Origin: Ruminococcaceae bacterium UBA1772
GTDB taxonomy: Bacteria; Bacillota; Clostridia; Oscillospirales; Acutalibacteraceae
Assembly (NCBI GenBank): GCA_002314645.1
Contig: DCGS01000003.1
Span: 1 to 11,614, forward strand
Reading direction: 5' to 3'
Length of the DNA: 11,614 nt
The notes below the pieces were generated by a model. The model searched no databases, was not told the origin of the DNA, and saw only the letters and a program-made list of their open reading frames with translations. Below, in pieces: positions 1-7,068 of the stretch. How positions within the stretch are numbered: position 1 is the first letter of the stretch; every line of letters begins with the position of its first letter. The translations under genes and the position numbers were made by a program.

Positions 1-684
1 CTTAAAGTCCCTGCCATTCCTGGTATTACTCTTGGTATTTTTGTAGGTGGCATTGTAGGCCTAATCTTCCAGCCAGAGTGCACAGTTGGTTCTCTCTTCA
101 GTTGTGGTATGGATGGTTTCTCTTGTGAGACTGGAATTTATGAAATTGACGAGCTCCTTAACAAGGGCGGTCTTATGAATATGACCTTCTCTATTGCCAT
201 GACAATCATTGCAATGATGTTCGGTGGCATTATGGAAGAAACTCACCAGTTATCAGTTATTGTTGATAAGCTTAAAGTACTTGTTAAAAAACCAATTGGA
301 CTTCTTGCTCTTACAGAAGCAACATGCGTTGTTTCAAATGCAGTTATGCCAGAGCAGTACATTTCAATTGTTGTTCCAGGCAGAATGTATTCAGAGGAAT
401 ATGAAAAGATGGGTCTCAGCCCAACCACTCTTTCAAATGCGCTTGAAAGTTCTGGAACAGTAACATCCGCTCTCATTCCATGGAACACTTGTGGTGTATT
501 CATTGCAAGCACACTTGGAATAGGCGTAGTTGAATATGGTCCTTGGGCAGTATTCAACTGGCTCATGCCAATTGGATGTCTCATTATGGGATTCATTGGA
601 ATTACCATTGCAGACAAAGACGGTGTAAGATTTTCTAAAAAGAGAAAGCTTGCAAAACAAGAAAAGGCTACAAGCAACGCCTAA
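1..684 (+). CDS. nhaC: Na+/H+ antiporter, NhaC family (C-terminal part, 5' end outside window)
   Basis: The frame is open from the first base, so the 227 residues seen are the C-terminal part of a larger membrane protein; NhaC proteins are usually about 450-500 aa. The sequence is strongly hydrophobic, with helices near the left edge (GITLGIFVGGIVGLIF), around MTFSIAMTIIAMMFGGIM and around WAVFNWLMPIGCLIMGFIGI. The segment LESSGTVTSALIPWNTCG closely matches the conserved NhaC block around SGT-T-PLIPWNTCG. The protein ends in a basic cytoplasmic tail rich in Lys and Arg. The family exchanges Na+ for H+ across the cytoplasmic membrane, and some members couple Na+ to organic substrates (for example malate/lactate), so the exact substrate is not settled here. 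No terminator is visible after the stop; the promoter of the next unit overlaps the end of the gene. Confidence 0.85.
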   Translation, partial: LKVPAIPGITLGIFVGGIVGLIFQPECTVGSLFSCGMDGFSCETGIYEIDELLNKGGLMNMTFSIAMTIIAMMFGGIMEETHQLSVIVDKLKVLVKKPIGLLALTEATCVVSNAVMPEQYISIVVPGRMYSEEYEKMGLSPTTLSNALESSGTVTSALIPWNTCGVFIASTLGIGVVEYGPWAVFNWLMPIGCLIMGFIGITIADKDGVRFSKKRKLAKQEKATSNA

Positions 685-688
685 GTTG

Positions 689-697
689 TGGTATAAT
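689..697 (+). promoter_or_regulatory. Extended -10 promoter for the cobalamin riboswitch unit
   Basis: TGGTATAAT at 689-697 is a perfect extended -10 element (TGN plus TATAAT). No good -35 hexamer lies 17 bp upstream (TACAAG at 669-674), which is tolerated with an extended -10. The predicted start near 704 falls just before the 5' strand of riboswitch helix P1 at 721. The element begins only 5 bp after the antiporter stop codon. Confidence 0.6.
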
Positions 698-720
698 GTG
701 CCTTGTAAATTTTATATACT

Positions 721-870
721 ATTTCAAACCACTCATTAAATTGGGACACGGAATAAGGTGAAAAGCCTTGCGAGTCGGTCACTGTGAAGCCGTTTAGGAT
801 AAGTCAGATACGTGGGTTTGAAATATCACTTCTGCCGAAACTGGAAGTGTGAATAAACCGCATGCATGAC
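721..870 (+). promoter_or_regulatory. Cobalamin (B12) riboswitch aptamer
   Basis: The stretch holds the recognisable cobalamin-aptamer core: a GGTGAAAAGCC-like segment at 758-767, GTCACTG (B12-box variant of GCCACTG) at 779-785, GAAGCCG at 786-792 and AAGTCAGATAC at 801-811. A closing helix P1 is visible: ATTTCAAACCAC (721-732) pairs with GTGGGTTTGAAAT (812-824), with one bulged G. A downstream hairpin pairs CACTTC (827-832) with GAAGTG (844-849), and its loop GCCGA (834-838) can pair with TCGGT (775-779), as expected for the L5-L13 kissing loop of this class. A corrinoid bound to the aptamer would repress the downstream uptake genes. The subclass (adenosyl-, methyl- or hydroxocobalamin) cannot be told by eye. 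Confidence 0.85.
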
Positions 871-880
871 ATGTTTTATT

Positions 881-911
881 TGCACGTTCATTTTTGAACG
901 TGCATTTTTTT
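881..911 (+). terminator. Intrinsic terminator of the riboswitch expression platform
   Basis: TGCACGTTCA (881-890) and TGAACGTGCA (895-904) form a perfect 10-bp stem with a TTTT loop, followed at once by seven T (905-911). It lies between the aptamer and the first start codon, so ligand binding most likely promotes premature transcription termination. The alternative antiterminator pairing was not resolved by eye; ACGTG (810-814), in the 3' strand of P1, can pair with CACGT (883-887), but only over 5 bp. Confidence 0.85.
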
Positions 912-954
912 ACATTTCCAGACGACATATATTAAAAACAAAGGAGTTTTTAAA

Positions 955-1389
955 ATGGAAAAGAAACCAATTAACAAAAAGGTTATTGCTGCTGTTGTAG
1001 CTATTGTTGTTCTTGTAGCAGCTGCTGTTGGATGCTGGATTGCATTTGGTCCAAAGACATCTGAAGGCGCAAAGACAATCAAGGTTCAGGTTGTTCACGC
1101 TGACCAGAGCACAAAGGACTTCACTTACAAGACAGACGCACAGTATCTTGCAGAAGTTCTCAAAGAGAACAATCTTATTGAAGGCGAAGACAGCGACTAC
1201 GGTCTCTTCATTACAGCAGTTGACGGTGAAAAAGCTGACTACAACACAGATGGATCATACTGGTCAATCTATGTTAACGGTGAGTATGGTCAGTATGGTG
1301 CTGATCAGCAGCCAGTAAACGACGGCGACACATTCAAGCTCGCTTACGAAGTTTACCAGGCTGACGCTTCTTCAGATGCAGCAGCATAA
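955..1389 (+). CDS. Membrane-tethered DUF4430 / transcobalamin C-terminal-like protein
   Basis: This 144-residue protein starts after a clear AAGGAG ribosome binding site at 941-946. A basic N-terminus (KKPINKK) precedes one hydrophobic helix at residues 10-30. AVGC ending at Cys27 resembles a weak lipobox, so it could be a lipoprotein or a signal-anchored protein. Residues about 40-137 show the DUF4430 pattern, including YWSIYVNGEY and a GADQQPVNDGD segment before a last beta strand (FKLAYEV). This fold is related to the C-terminal cobalamin-contacting domain of human transcobalamin and intrinsic factor. The B12 riboswitch just upstream and the overlapping ECF S component suggest an extracytoplasmic corrinoid-capturing partner. 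The family assignment is firm; the ligand is inferred from context. The short Ala/Ser/Asp tail (ASSDAAA) looks unstructured. Confidence 0.82.
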   Translation: MEKKPINKKVIAAVVAIVVLVAAAVGCWIAFGPKTSEGAKTIKVQVVHADQSTKDFTYKTDAQYLAEVLKENNLIEGEDSDYGLFITAVDGEKADYNTDGSYWSIYVNGEYGQYGADQQPVNDGDTFKLAYEVYQADASSDAAA

Positions 1390-1909
1390 GAAAACTAACG
1401 TTAAACTCACCTTAAGAGAACTTACACTGTTTGCAATAATGGGAGCGTTAACCTTTGCCATGAAGGTGGCAATGATCCCGCTCCCAAATATTGAGCCTGT
1501 TTCTCTTATGGTAATGTTGTTCGCCGTCACGTTCGGCTGGAAATGTATTTATCCAATTTATACCTACGTAGCCATGGAATTCATTCTGTGGGGTTTAAAT
1601 ACCTGGTCTATTATGTACCTGTACATATGGCTTATACTAGCAGGCACTGCGTGGCTATGTAGAAACAATGACAACAGAATTATTTGGGCAGTCATTTCAG
1701 GAATATTCGGACTACTCTTTGGAGCATTCTGTACTCCCGTTTGCCTTGTCATAGGAGGACCTGCATACGCCTTCAGCTGGTGGGTTGCTGGTATTCCTTT
1801 TGACCTGGTACACTGCGCCGGAAACTTTGCCATTGCACTTGTACTCTTCCCCGCTCTTAGAGGGCCAATGAAGAAGTATTATGAGAAGTTAATGACAATG
1901 TCAAACTAA
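1376..1909 (+). CDS. ECF transporter S component, probably corrinoid-specific
   Basis: This 177-residue, very hydrophobic protein has about six predicted membrane helices, the usual size of an energy-coupling-factor substrate-binding subunit. The first helix carries AIMGA, fitting the AxxxA contact motif by which S components dock on EcfT. The start overlaps the end of the DUF4430 gene by 14 bases and has no strong ribosome binding site, implying translational coupling. The next in-frame ATG (1439) would remove most of helix 1, so the overlapping start is preferred. No EcfA1, EcfA2 or EcfT gene is present, so a group II arrangement with a shared energising module elsewhere is likely. The substrate is inferred as cobalamin or a precursor from the riboswitch; the S component sequence alone does not prove this. 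Confidence 0.82.
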   Translation: MQQHKKTNVKLTLRELTLFAIMGALTFAMKVAMIPLPNIEPVSLMVMLFAVTFGWKCIYPIYTYVAMEFILWGLNTWSIMYLYIWLILAGTAWLCRNNDNRIIWAVISGIFGLLFGAFCTPVCLVIGGPAYAFSWWVAGIPFDLVHCAGNFAIALVLFPALRGPMKKYYEKLMTMSN

Positions 1910-1914
1910 AAAAG

Positions 1915-1949
1915 AAACACCCTCTAGGAACTTCCTAGAGGGTGTTTTT
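1915..1949. terminator. Strong bidirectional intrinsic terminator
   Basis: AAACACCCTCTAGGAA (1915-1930) and TTCCTAGAGGGTGTTT (1932-1947) are perfect 16-base inverted arms around a single C; in RNA the loop would open to about 5 bases. A T run follows on the plus strand, and on the minus strand the hairpin runs into TTTCTTTTTT. It sits between the convergent stops of the ECF gene (1909) and the large surface protein (1963) and can serve both. Confidence 0.92.
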
Positions 1950-1962
1950 ATGCTTTGTTTAA

Positions 1963-4900
1963 TTATTTAGATGTTTTCTGGCTTTTGTTGTTCTTTTTAA
2001 CTGCTGATAAAACAATTGCTGTAACGCAGCCAACAAGAGTAATCATACCATTGAGGACTGTGTAACTATCAACAAATGCCATTGGTGCTGTGAAGTCTTC
2101 AGTCATGAAGAGAACAAGAGCATTTGCAACTAATGCAAACATTGCAACAATAAATGCAAATCCATTATTGTTCTTTGACTTCTTAGAAGCAAACTTAATT
2201 GTTTCAACTACTGCTGCAACAAGAGAAACTGCAACAAGAATTACATTGAGAAGAGCCCATGAAGATGACTTTTCAATTGAAAGTGAATCTGGTGACTCAA
2301 GAAGATTATCTTCTAAAGCAAGTGGTGTCTCTTCATCAATTACTGTCTGCTCAGCAGGAGCTGTTGTTGCTGGTGCTGTAGTAGCAGGAGTTGTTGTTGA
2401 AGGTCTAGTTGTAGTTGCTGTAGTTGATGTATTTGTTGTAGCAGGAGCTGTTGTAGCTGGTGCTGTTGTTGTAGTTGTTGTAGTTGTTGTGCTACTTGGT
2501 TTTGTTGTTGATGGCTTAGTTGGGTTAAGAGGTGTGTCGTCATCAATCTTTGTTGTTGGTTCTGTTGGCTTTGTTGTAGGAGTTGTTGTAATTTCTTCCC
2601 ATACAGCGTAGATTGTTACATCGCCTGTAAGAGGAGCTGAGAAATCAAACTTCTCTTTGCCTTCAGCATCTGAATACCAACCAAGGAACTTGTTGTTATC
2701 CTTTGTAGGATCAGCAATCTTCTTAATATCTGTGTCGAAGTCATGTCCTGTATAAACAAGTTCGTCGTCTGACTTACCACCCTGAAGGTCATATGTAACT
2801 GTGAAGAGAACTTCATCCTTCATAAGAGTTGAAGCCTTATCTGATGGAACAAGAACCTTCTGTGTGCCTACTGTAGCCTTGAATGTAGCTGTGCTATCAA
2901 GAGTGTCATCTACCTTGAAGTCGCCCTTAGCAAGTGTTGCTGTACCTGTTACAGTTGTTGTACCAGTTGCACTCTGCCAGCCATCCTTAAGAGTAGCTGT
3001 TACAGTAACTGTAGAACCGTCAACTGCTGCAGAAGCCTTCTCAAAAATTGGGCTGTTTACTGCTACATCATCATTTGGAGCAAGTCTTGAATCAAGTTCT
3101 ACTGTGAATGTAATGTCGCTTGCGCCATTTTCAACCTTCATCATTGAAAGAAGGTTATCTGTAATATCAAAGTTCTCAGTGTAGTTTACTGTGTATTCAT
3201 CTACTCTTGAATCCTTAGTAATTGACTCATCCTGAGAAATTGTAAGTGTACCATAGTCAACTGTTGGCTGAACAAGAGCAACAACTGATCCGTTCTGACC
3301 TGCAGCTGGAAGAGTAACATTAATTGTTTCTGCTACTGTTGCCTTATAAACCTTTTCTGTACCGCTAACAGCGTTACCATTTTCATCTGCAGTCATTTCA
3401 ATAACATATACTGGAGCAGATGAATCAAATGTTACATCTGAGAATGCAAGGTCTGTTTTATCTGAGCTTCTCCAAAGTGTAGCAATTGGAGAACCAAAGC
3501 CGTATGAGTTTGAAGCAGCTGTTAATGCATCAATACTTGTCTTGCTTGCATTACCCTGCTTTGTGCCATCTGTAGAAGTTAAGCTAAAGTTTCCGTTTGT
3601 GTAGAAAACTTTTTCATTTCCTAATTTAGCACCGTTGTTTACATAGTAGCTATCAGCATAACCATAACCTTTGTTATTTGCCTTAACGCCTGTGTTTGTT
3701 GTCTTAATAACAGCAATATCATTTGAAACGTCACCGTTTTGGATATTATCTGTAATAGTACCACCATTAAGTACTAAGTTAGGATCTAAAGCACCATAGT
3801 AGTGAGCTTCGTATGCAATACCGCCACCAGCAGCCGCTGCTTCGTTGCCTGAAATAATACCGTCATTCATAATGAAAGTACCACCACGACGAACGTGAAC
3901 ACCGCCGCCAATACCAGCAGCATTTACTACTACCTTGTTGTCTTTAATAGTACCACCGTTCATTGTGAATGTACCGCAAGAAATAAGAAGTCCGCCGGCA
4001 CCTTCCTTATTTGAAACGTTACCGTTAATTTCTGCACCTGCGTACATGTTTGCAACCTTGTTAGAACCATTATTTGAAATAGCTACACCACCAGCTCTAT
4101 CTGATGATGTGTTGTTATTTACTTTTCCGTAAAGTTCAAGTGTGTCGTTTGTACCGTTAATGTATACAGCACCGTAGTTTACACTGTTGTCATGAATGTA
4201 GCCGTTTGAGCCAATCTTTGTTTCAGTGTTTCCACCTGTCTGTAAAGCGTGGCTAAATTTGTTGTTAGCAATTTCACCGTTGATTGTAACCTTTGCATTT
4301 GAAGCAAAAATTGCATTTGCTCCTGTCATTCCAGTAATAGAAGAACCTGTTTCCATTACTACTGCACCGTTTTGACAATCAATTGCGCCGTTACCCTTGC
4401 TACCACCTTCAATTGCTGAAGTGCTCTTCATAACAAGTGTAGCAGGTCCAGCAATACGAACTGCTGACATACCAGCATAGTTCTTAAGAACAGTGCCTTC
4501 ACCAAGTGTAATATTTACATCATAAATAGGAGTAGATTCAATGATTGCAGGCTGTACAAGCTGTGCATTCTTTCCACTAAGAGGAGCATACTTATAAGTA
4601 TTTGCACCTGATGGAACTTTATTTGCATCGTCAAGTGTTAAGTTTGTAATCTTAAGGCTTGATGATTCTTTAGCAGTCTGGATTTCAATCATTGCTGGGT
4701 TGTACCAGCTTCTGTAATTGTCGCTAATTGTTGAGAAGTCGCTTCCTCTAGTAATTGTGTGTGAACCACCAACAATAGTTACGTCCTTGTCGTAGAATCT
4801 TGCACATGCATTAGATGTGAGATCAGAAAGGATAGTAATTGTAACTGACTTCTCTTCAGCTGCATTGGCAATTGTAGATGCCTTTGCAAGTGTTGCTATA

Positions 4901-5067
4901 GCTGTCTCTTCAGATAAACCGTCGTTATCGTCGCTTCCGTCTGCAGATACATAAAGAGCAATAGATGCTGCTTCAGCAAGAACAGAGAAAGGACCAACAA
5001 CGCCAACTGTAGTTATGAGCATTACAGCAAACATAAATGCAGCTATGTACTTCTTAAACTTGTTCAT
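1963..5067 (-). CDS. Large beta-helix surface protein with InlB B repeat, Thr-rich stalk and three-helix C-terminal anchor
   Basis: This 1034-residue secreted protein has a signal peptide at residues 1-33 (KK, hydrophobic core, then LAEA before the likely cleavage site). Residues 38-66 (YVSADGSDDNDGLSEETA onward) look like the N-cap of a pectate-lyase-type right-handed beta-helix. Repeats such as GTFTMNGGTI, GTFIMNDGII and LVLNGGTITDN continue to about 450. Residues 555-745 are beta-rich and unrecognised. A Listeria-Bacteroides (InlB B) repeat covers 755-824 (VTYDLQGG, FLGWYSD, LTGDVTIYAVW). A Thr/Pro-rich stalk follows (826-906), then IDEETPLA and three hydrophobic helices (936-957, 969-987, 1002-1021) with a Lys-rich end. 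It has no LPXTG signal. It is a paralog of the 582-residue protein just upstream. The likely role is adhesion or another surface interaction; no enzymatic residues could be assigned. The ribosome binding site is AAGGAG, 7 bases before ATG. Confidence 0.85.
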   Translation of the reverse strand: MNKFKKYIAAFMFAVMLITTVGVVGPFSVLAEAASIALYVSADGSDDNDGLSEETAIATLAKASTIANAAEEKSVTITILSDLTSNACARFYDKDVTIVGGSHTITRGSDFSTISDNYRSWYNPAMIEIQTAKESSSLKITNLTLDDANKVPSGANTYKYAPLSGKNAQLVQPAIIESTPIYDVNITLGEGTVLKNYAGMSAVRIAGPATLVMKSTSAIEGGSKGNGAIDCQNGAVVMETGSSITGMTGANAIFASNAKVTINGEIANNKFSHALQTGGNTETKIGSNGYIHDNSVNYGAVYINGTNDTLELYGKVNNNTSSDRAGGVAISNNGSNKVANMYAGAEINGNVSNKEGAGGLLISCGTFTMNGGTIKDNKVVVNAAGIGGGVHVRRGGTFIMNDGIISGNEAAAAGGGIAYEAHYYGALDPNLVLNGGTITDNIQNGDVSNDIAVIKTTNTGVKANNKGYGYADSYYVNNGAKLGNEKVFYTNGNFSLTSTDGTKQGNASKTSIDALTAASNSYGFGSPIATLWRSSDKTDLAFSDVTFDSSAPVYVIEMTADENGNAVSGTEKVYKATVAETINVTLPAAGQNGSVVALVQPTVDYGTLTISQDESITKDSRVDEYTVNYTENFDITDNLLSMMKVENGASDITFTVELDSRLAPNDDVAVNSPIFEKASAAVDGSTVTVTATLKDGWQSATGTTTVTGTATLAKGDFKVDDTLDSTATFKATVGTQKVLVPSDKASTLMKDEVLFTVTYDLQGGKSDDELVYTGHDFDTDIKKIADPTKDNNKFLGWYSDAEGKEKFDFSAPLTGDVTIYAVWEEITTTPTTKPTEPTTKIDDDTPLNPTKPSTTKPSSTTTTTTTTTAPATTAPATTNTSTTATTTRPSTTTPATTAPATTAPAEQTVIDEETPLALEDNLLESPDSLSIEKSSSWALLNVILVAVSLVAAVVETIKFASKKSKNNNGFAFIVAMFALVANALVLFMTEDFTAPMAFVDSYTVLNGMITLVGCVTAIVLSAVKKNNKSQKTSK
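2350..2592 (-). repeat. Low-complexity Thr/Pro/Ala stalk-coding tract (larger paralog)
   Basis: The coding strand is an ACA/ACT/ACC-rich tract made of short degenerate units. It includes a run of nine Thr at about residues 860-868 and repeated TTAPATT-type units. It encodes an extended, possibly O-glycosylated stalk linking the outer domains to the membrane anchor. IDDDTPL lies inside its N-terminal part and IDEETPL just after its C-terminal end. Such tracts often vary in length between strains through slippage or recombination. Confidence 0.7.
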
Positions 5068-5099
5068 AAGAAATCTCCTTTTTTCTCCATTTAAATAAT

Positions 5100-5193
5100 G
5101 TTCATATTTCGTTAACAGTTTACACTATATATAACTATAAAACAACTCGAAAAATGACAATATTACTAATGTTCTTCATGTACTTTTTATGCA
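5100..5193 (-). promoter_or_regulatory. Promoter and conserved upstream elements of the larger surface-protein gene
   Basis: On the minus strand, TTGTTT (5145-5140) and TAAACT (5122-5117) are separated by 17 bp. TTAACGAAATATGAAC (5115-5100) begins one base after the -10, near the expected start of transcription, and ends 32 bases before the ATG. Farther upstream lie TGTCATTTT (5159-5151) and TGCATAAAAA (5193-5184). All of these recur at the same spacing in front of the paralog at 5288-7036, which is the main support for the call because the hexamers alone are only moderate. Confidence 0.6.
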
Positions 5194-5223
5194 TGTTTGA
5201 CATATGTAAATGAGAAAATAACT

Positions 5224-5254
5224 ACACCACACTAGATGTAGTCTAGTGTGGTGT
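5224..5254 (-). terminator. Intrinsic terminator after the 582-residue surface protein
   Basis: ACACCACACTAGA (5224-5236) and TCTAGTGTGGTGT (5242-5254) form a perfect 13-bp stem around the loop TGTAG. On the minus strand it is followed by a T-rich stretch (TTATTTTCTC). It lies 34 bases beyond the stop codon at 5288, so the next surface-protein gene should depend mainly on its own promoter. Confidence 0.85.
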
Positions 5255-5287
5255 TTTCATACACAATTCACCTATTAGCAAGGTTGA

Positions 5288-7036
5288 TTATTTTGTGGCT
5301 TTATTCTCTTTCTTTTGTGAATTTGATGAAAGCATTATTGCTGCTACGCAACCAACTAATGCAATTACTGCATTAATTACTGTAAAGCTATCAACAAAAA
5401 TCATTGAACTTGAAATAGATTCAGTTACAAAGAATACAACCACATTAACAAGAGCTGCAAGCATAGAAACAAGCATTGCAAGTCCGTTTTGAGTTTTCTT
5501 TGAAGCATATCTAATTGTTTCAATAATAGCAACTGCAATAGAAACAACAGCAAGAATCATATTAAGAAGGGCCCATGAAGCTGTACTTTCAACTGAAAGT
5601 GAATCTGGTGCGCTTAAAACATCCTGACCAGAAGCAAGTGGTGTTTCATCCTTAATTTCTGTTGATGGAACAGTTGTTGCTGGAGTTGTTGTAGCAGGTG
5701 CTGTTGTAGCAGGTGTTACAGCAGCTGGTCTTGTTGTTGAAGGAACTGTTGTAGTTGGTCTTGTTGTTGATGTAGTGGTTGCTGGCTTTGTAGTAGCAAG
5801 AGGAGTCTCATCAACAACCTGTGTTGTTGGTTTTGTTGTTGGTTCTGGCTTTGTAGTAGGTTCTGTTGTGACTGGAGTTTCCTTCCATACAGCATAAATT
5901 GTAACATCACCAGTAAGAGGAGCGTCAAAATCAAATTCCTCTGTTCCCTCGGCATCTGCATACCATCCAACAAAATCAAAGCCGTCCTTTGATGGAGTGC
6001 TTATAGCATCAACTTTACCACCAACATCTGCAGAACATGTGAGTTCATCATTAGAAGAACCACCCTGAAGATCAAATGTTACAGTACAAAGGTCAATTCT
6101 GTATCCACAATAGTCACATGTCTTGTATGTTCCATCGTCTGAAACTGTAAACGCATTGTCTGTTGCACCAGCAGTAAGAATATGATCTACAATTTGACCA
6201 TTTTCCCAAGCTGTATTTCCATTAACAGTAACTACTGCACCAGCACCGCCAATCTTTTCTACCATGAAGATTGGAGAACATGTTGAAGCGTTTGGCTTAA
6301 GACCATTTACTATATTATTGCCTGAAATTGTAACGTTATAGTTATGAGTCTTGTCCTTAATGTTAATAGCAGACTTATTTGGCTTAGAAGAATTTACAGT
6401 ACAATCTTTATAATTAATATTGTATGTTCTTCCACTGCCCTCAGTGTATGCATTGATAATCTTGCCAGCACCGTTAAAAGTACAACCATCGAAAGTAGTT
6501 GTTGTTGCCTGAATCTGCTCAAAAGAGTAGTCGCTTCCAGGTGCGTTGAATGTAACATTCTTGAATGTTGCAGAATTAACGCCTCCGTATGTAATCTTAC
6601 CGTCAATTACAGCATTCTCAACAACCCAATTGTGAAGTCTTATAAATCCAAGATAGTTGTTAGAACCAAGAGTTAACTTCATGTTCTTGAATGTCACTGT
6701 ATCAGAGCCATCAAAGCTATAGTCACCCTTATATTCTCCGTAGTACTGTCCGTCACTAATTTGAACACCAACAGCCCAAGTTGTCTTTCCTGAACCCTGG
6801 CCAACAAATGTAAGAGACTTACCCTTTGTTGCTGTTAAACCGTATGTTGAGAAGTTTCCTTCACCTAATACGATTGTGTCACCATTCTTTGCGTCTTTTA
6901 CTGCAGCTTCAAGTTCATCCTGTGTTGAAACTGTTATTTCATCTGCAAGAACAGATACTGAACCAACAATTCCAAGTGTTGTAATCATCATTACAGCGAA
7001 CATGATTGCAGCAATGTACTTCTTTAACTTGTTCAT
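5288..7036 (-). CDS. Beta-helix surface protein with InlB B repeat, Thr-rich stalk and three-helix C-terminal anchor (shorter paralog)
   Basis: This 582-residue protein is a paralog of the 1034-residue one downstream. The signal peptides are nearly the same (MNKLKKYIAAIMFAVMMITT here); cleavage is likely after VLA at residue 31. Residues 35-60 (ELEAAVKDAKNGDTIVLGEG) match the N-cap of a pectin-lyase-like right-handed beta-helix, and beta-helix-like repeats run to about 295. An unusual Cys cluster (Cys307, Cys310, Cys317) lies just before one InlB B repeat (318-385: VTFDLQGG, FVGWYAD, LTGDVTIYAVW). A Thr/Pro stalk covers 388-460. VVDETPLA (407-414) and IKDETPLA (461-468) sit at its two ends. 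Three helices (about 488-508, 518-537, 549-570) form the anchor, with a Lys-rich tail. A surface adhesin or binding role is inferred; no ligand is known. The ribosome binding site is AAGGAG, 9 bases before ATG. Confidence 0.85.
   Translation of the reverse strand: MNKLKKYIAAIMFAVMMITTLGIVGSVSVLADEITVSTQDELEAAVKDAKNGDTIVLGEGNFSTYGLTATKGKSLTFVGQGSGKTTWAVGVQISDGQYYGEYKGDYSFDGSDTVTFKNMKLTLGSNNYLGFIRLHNWVVENAVIDGKITYGGVNSATFKNVTFNAPGSDYSFEQIQATTTTFDGCTFNGAGKIINAYTEGSGRTYNINYKDCTVNSSKPNKSAINIKDKTHNYNVTISGNNIVNGLKPNASTCSPIFMVEKIGGAGAVVTVNGNTAWENGQIVDHILTAGATDNAFTVSDDGTYKTCDYCGYRIDLCTVTFDLQGGSSNDELTCSADVGGKVDAISTPSKDGFDFVGWYADAEGTEEFDFDAPLTGDVTIYAVWKETPVTTEPTTKPEPTTKPTTQVVDETPLATTKPATTTSTTRPTTTVPSTTRPAAVTPATTAPATTTPATTVPSTEIKDETPLASGQDVLSAPDSLSVESTASWALLNMILAVVSIAVAIIETIRYASKKTQNGLAMLVSMLAALVNVVVFFVTESISSSMIFVDSFTVINAVIALVGCVAAIMLSSNSQKKENKATK
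5657..5875 (-). repeat. Low-complexity Thr/Pro/Ala stalk-coding tract (shorter paralog)
   Basis: This is a degenerate ACA/ACT-rich coding tract giving TTKPEPTTKPTT, TTRPTTTVPSTTRP and TTAPATTTPATT segments. It corresponds to the stalk of the larger paralog, but the unit order and length differ (about 73 versus 81 residues). This fits expansion and contraction since duplication. Confidence 0.7.
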
Positions 7037-7068
7037 CTTAATTATCTCCTTTTAAAATTTAGAACAAC

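Noticed and set aside
852..879. Extra hairpin AATAAA...TTTATT with CATG arms between the aptamer and terminator
   Set aside because: The pairing is short, AT-rich and interrupted. It may be part of the riboswitch expression platform, but I could not support a separate feature.
2340..2546. Gln/Leu-rich minus-strand frames at 2340-2546 and 5716-5979
   Set aside because: They are frame-shifted readings of the Thr/Pro repeat tracts inside the two surface-protein genes, not separate genes.
2340..2600. Possible CRISPR array or tandem-repeat locus at the GTTGTTG-rich stretch
   Set aside because: There are no constant direct repeats with unique spacers; the periodicity is codon-level and matches the encoded Thr/Pro stalk.
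2090..2611. Long plus-strand open frame (173 aa, Val-rich) opposite the stalk of the larger surface protein
   Set aside because: It is the antisense shadow of ACA/ACT-rich codons, which gives a monotonous Val-rich product with no recognisable domain, and the minus-strand gene explains the DNA fully.
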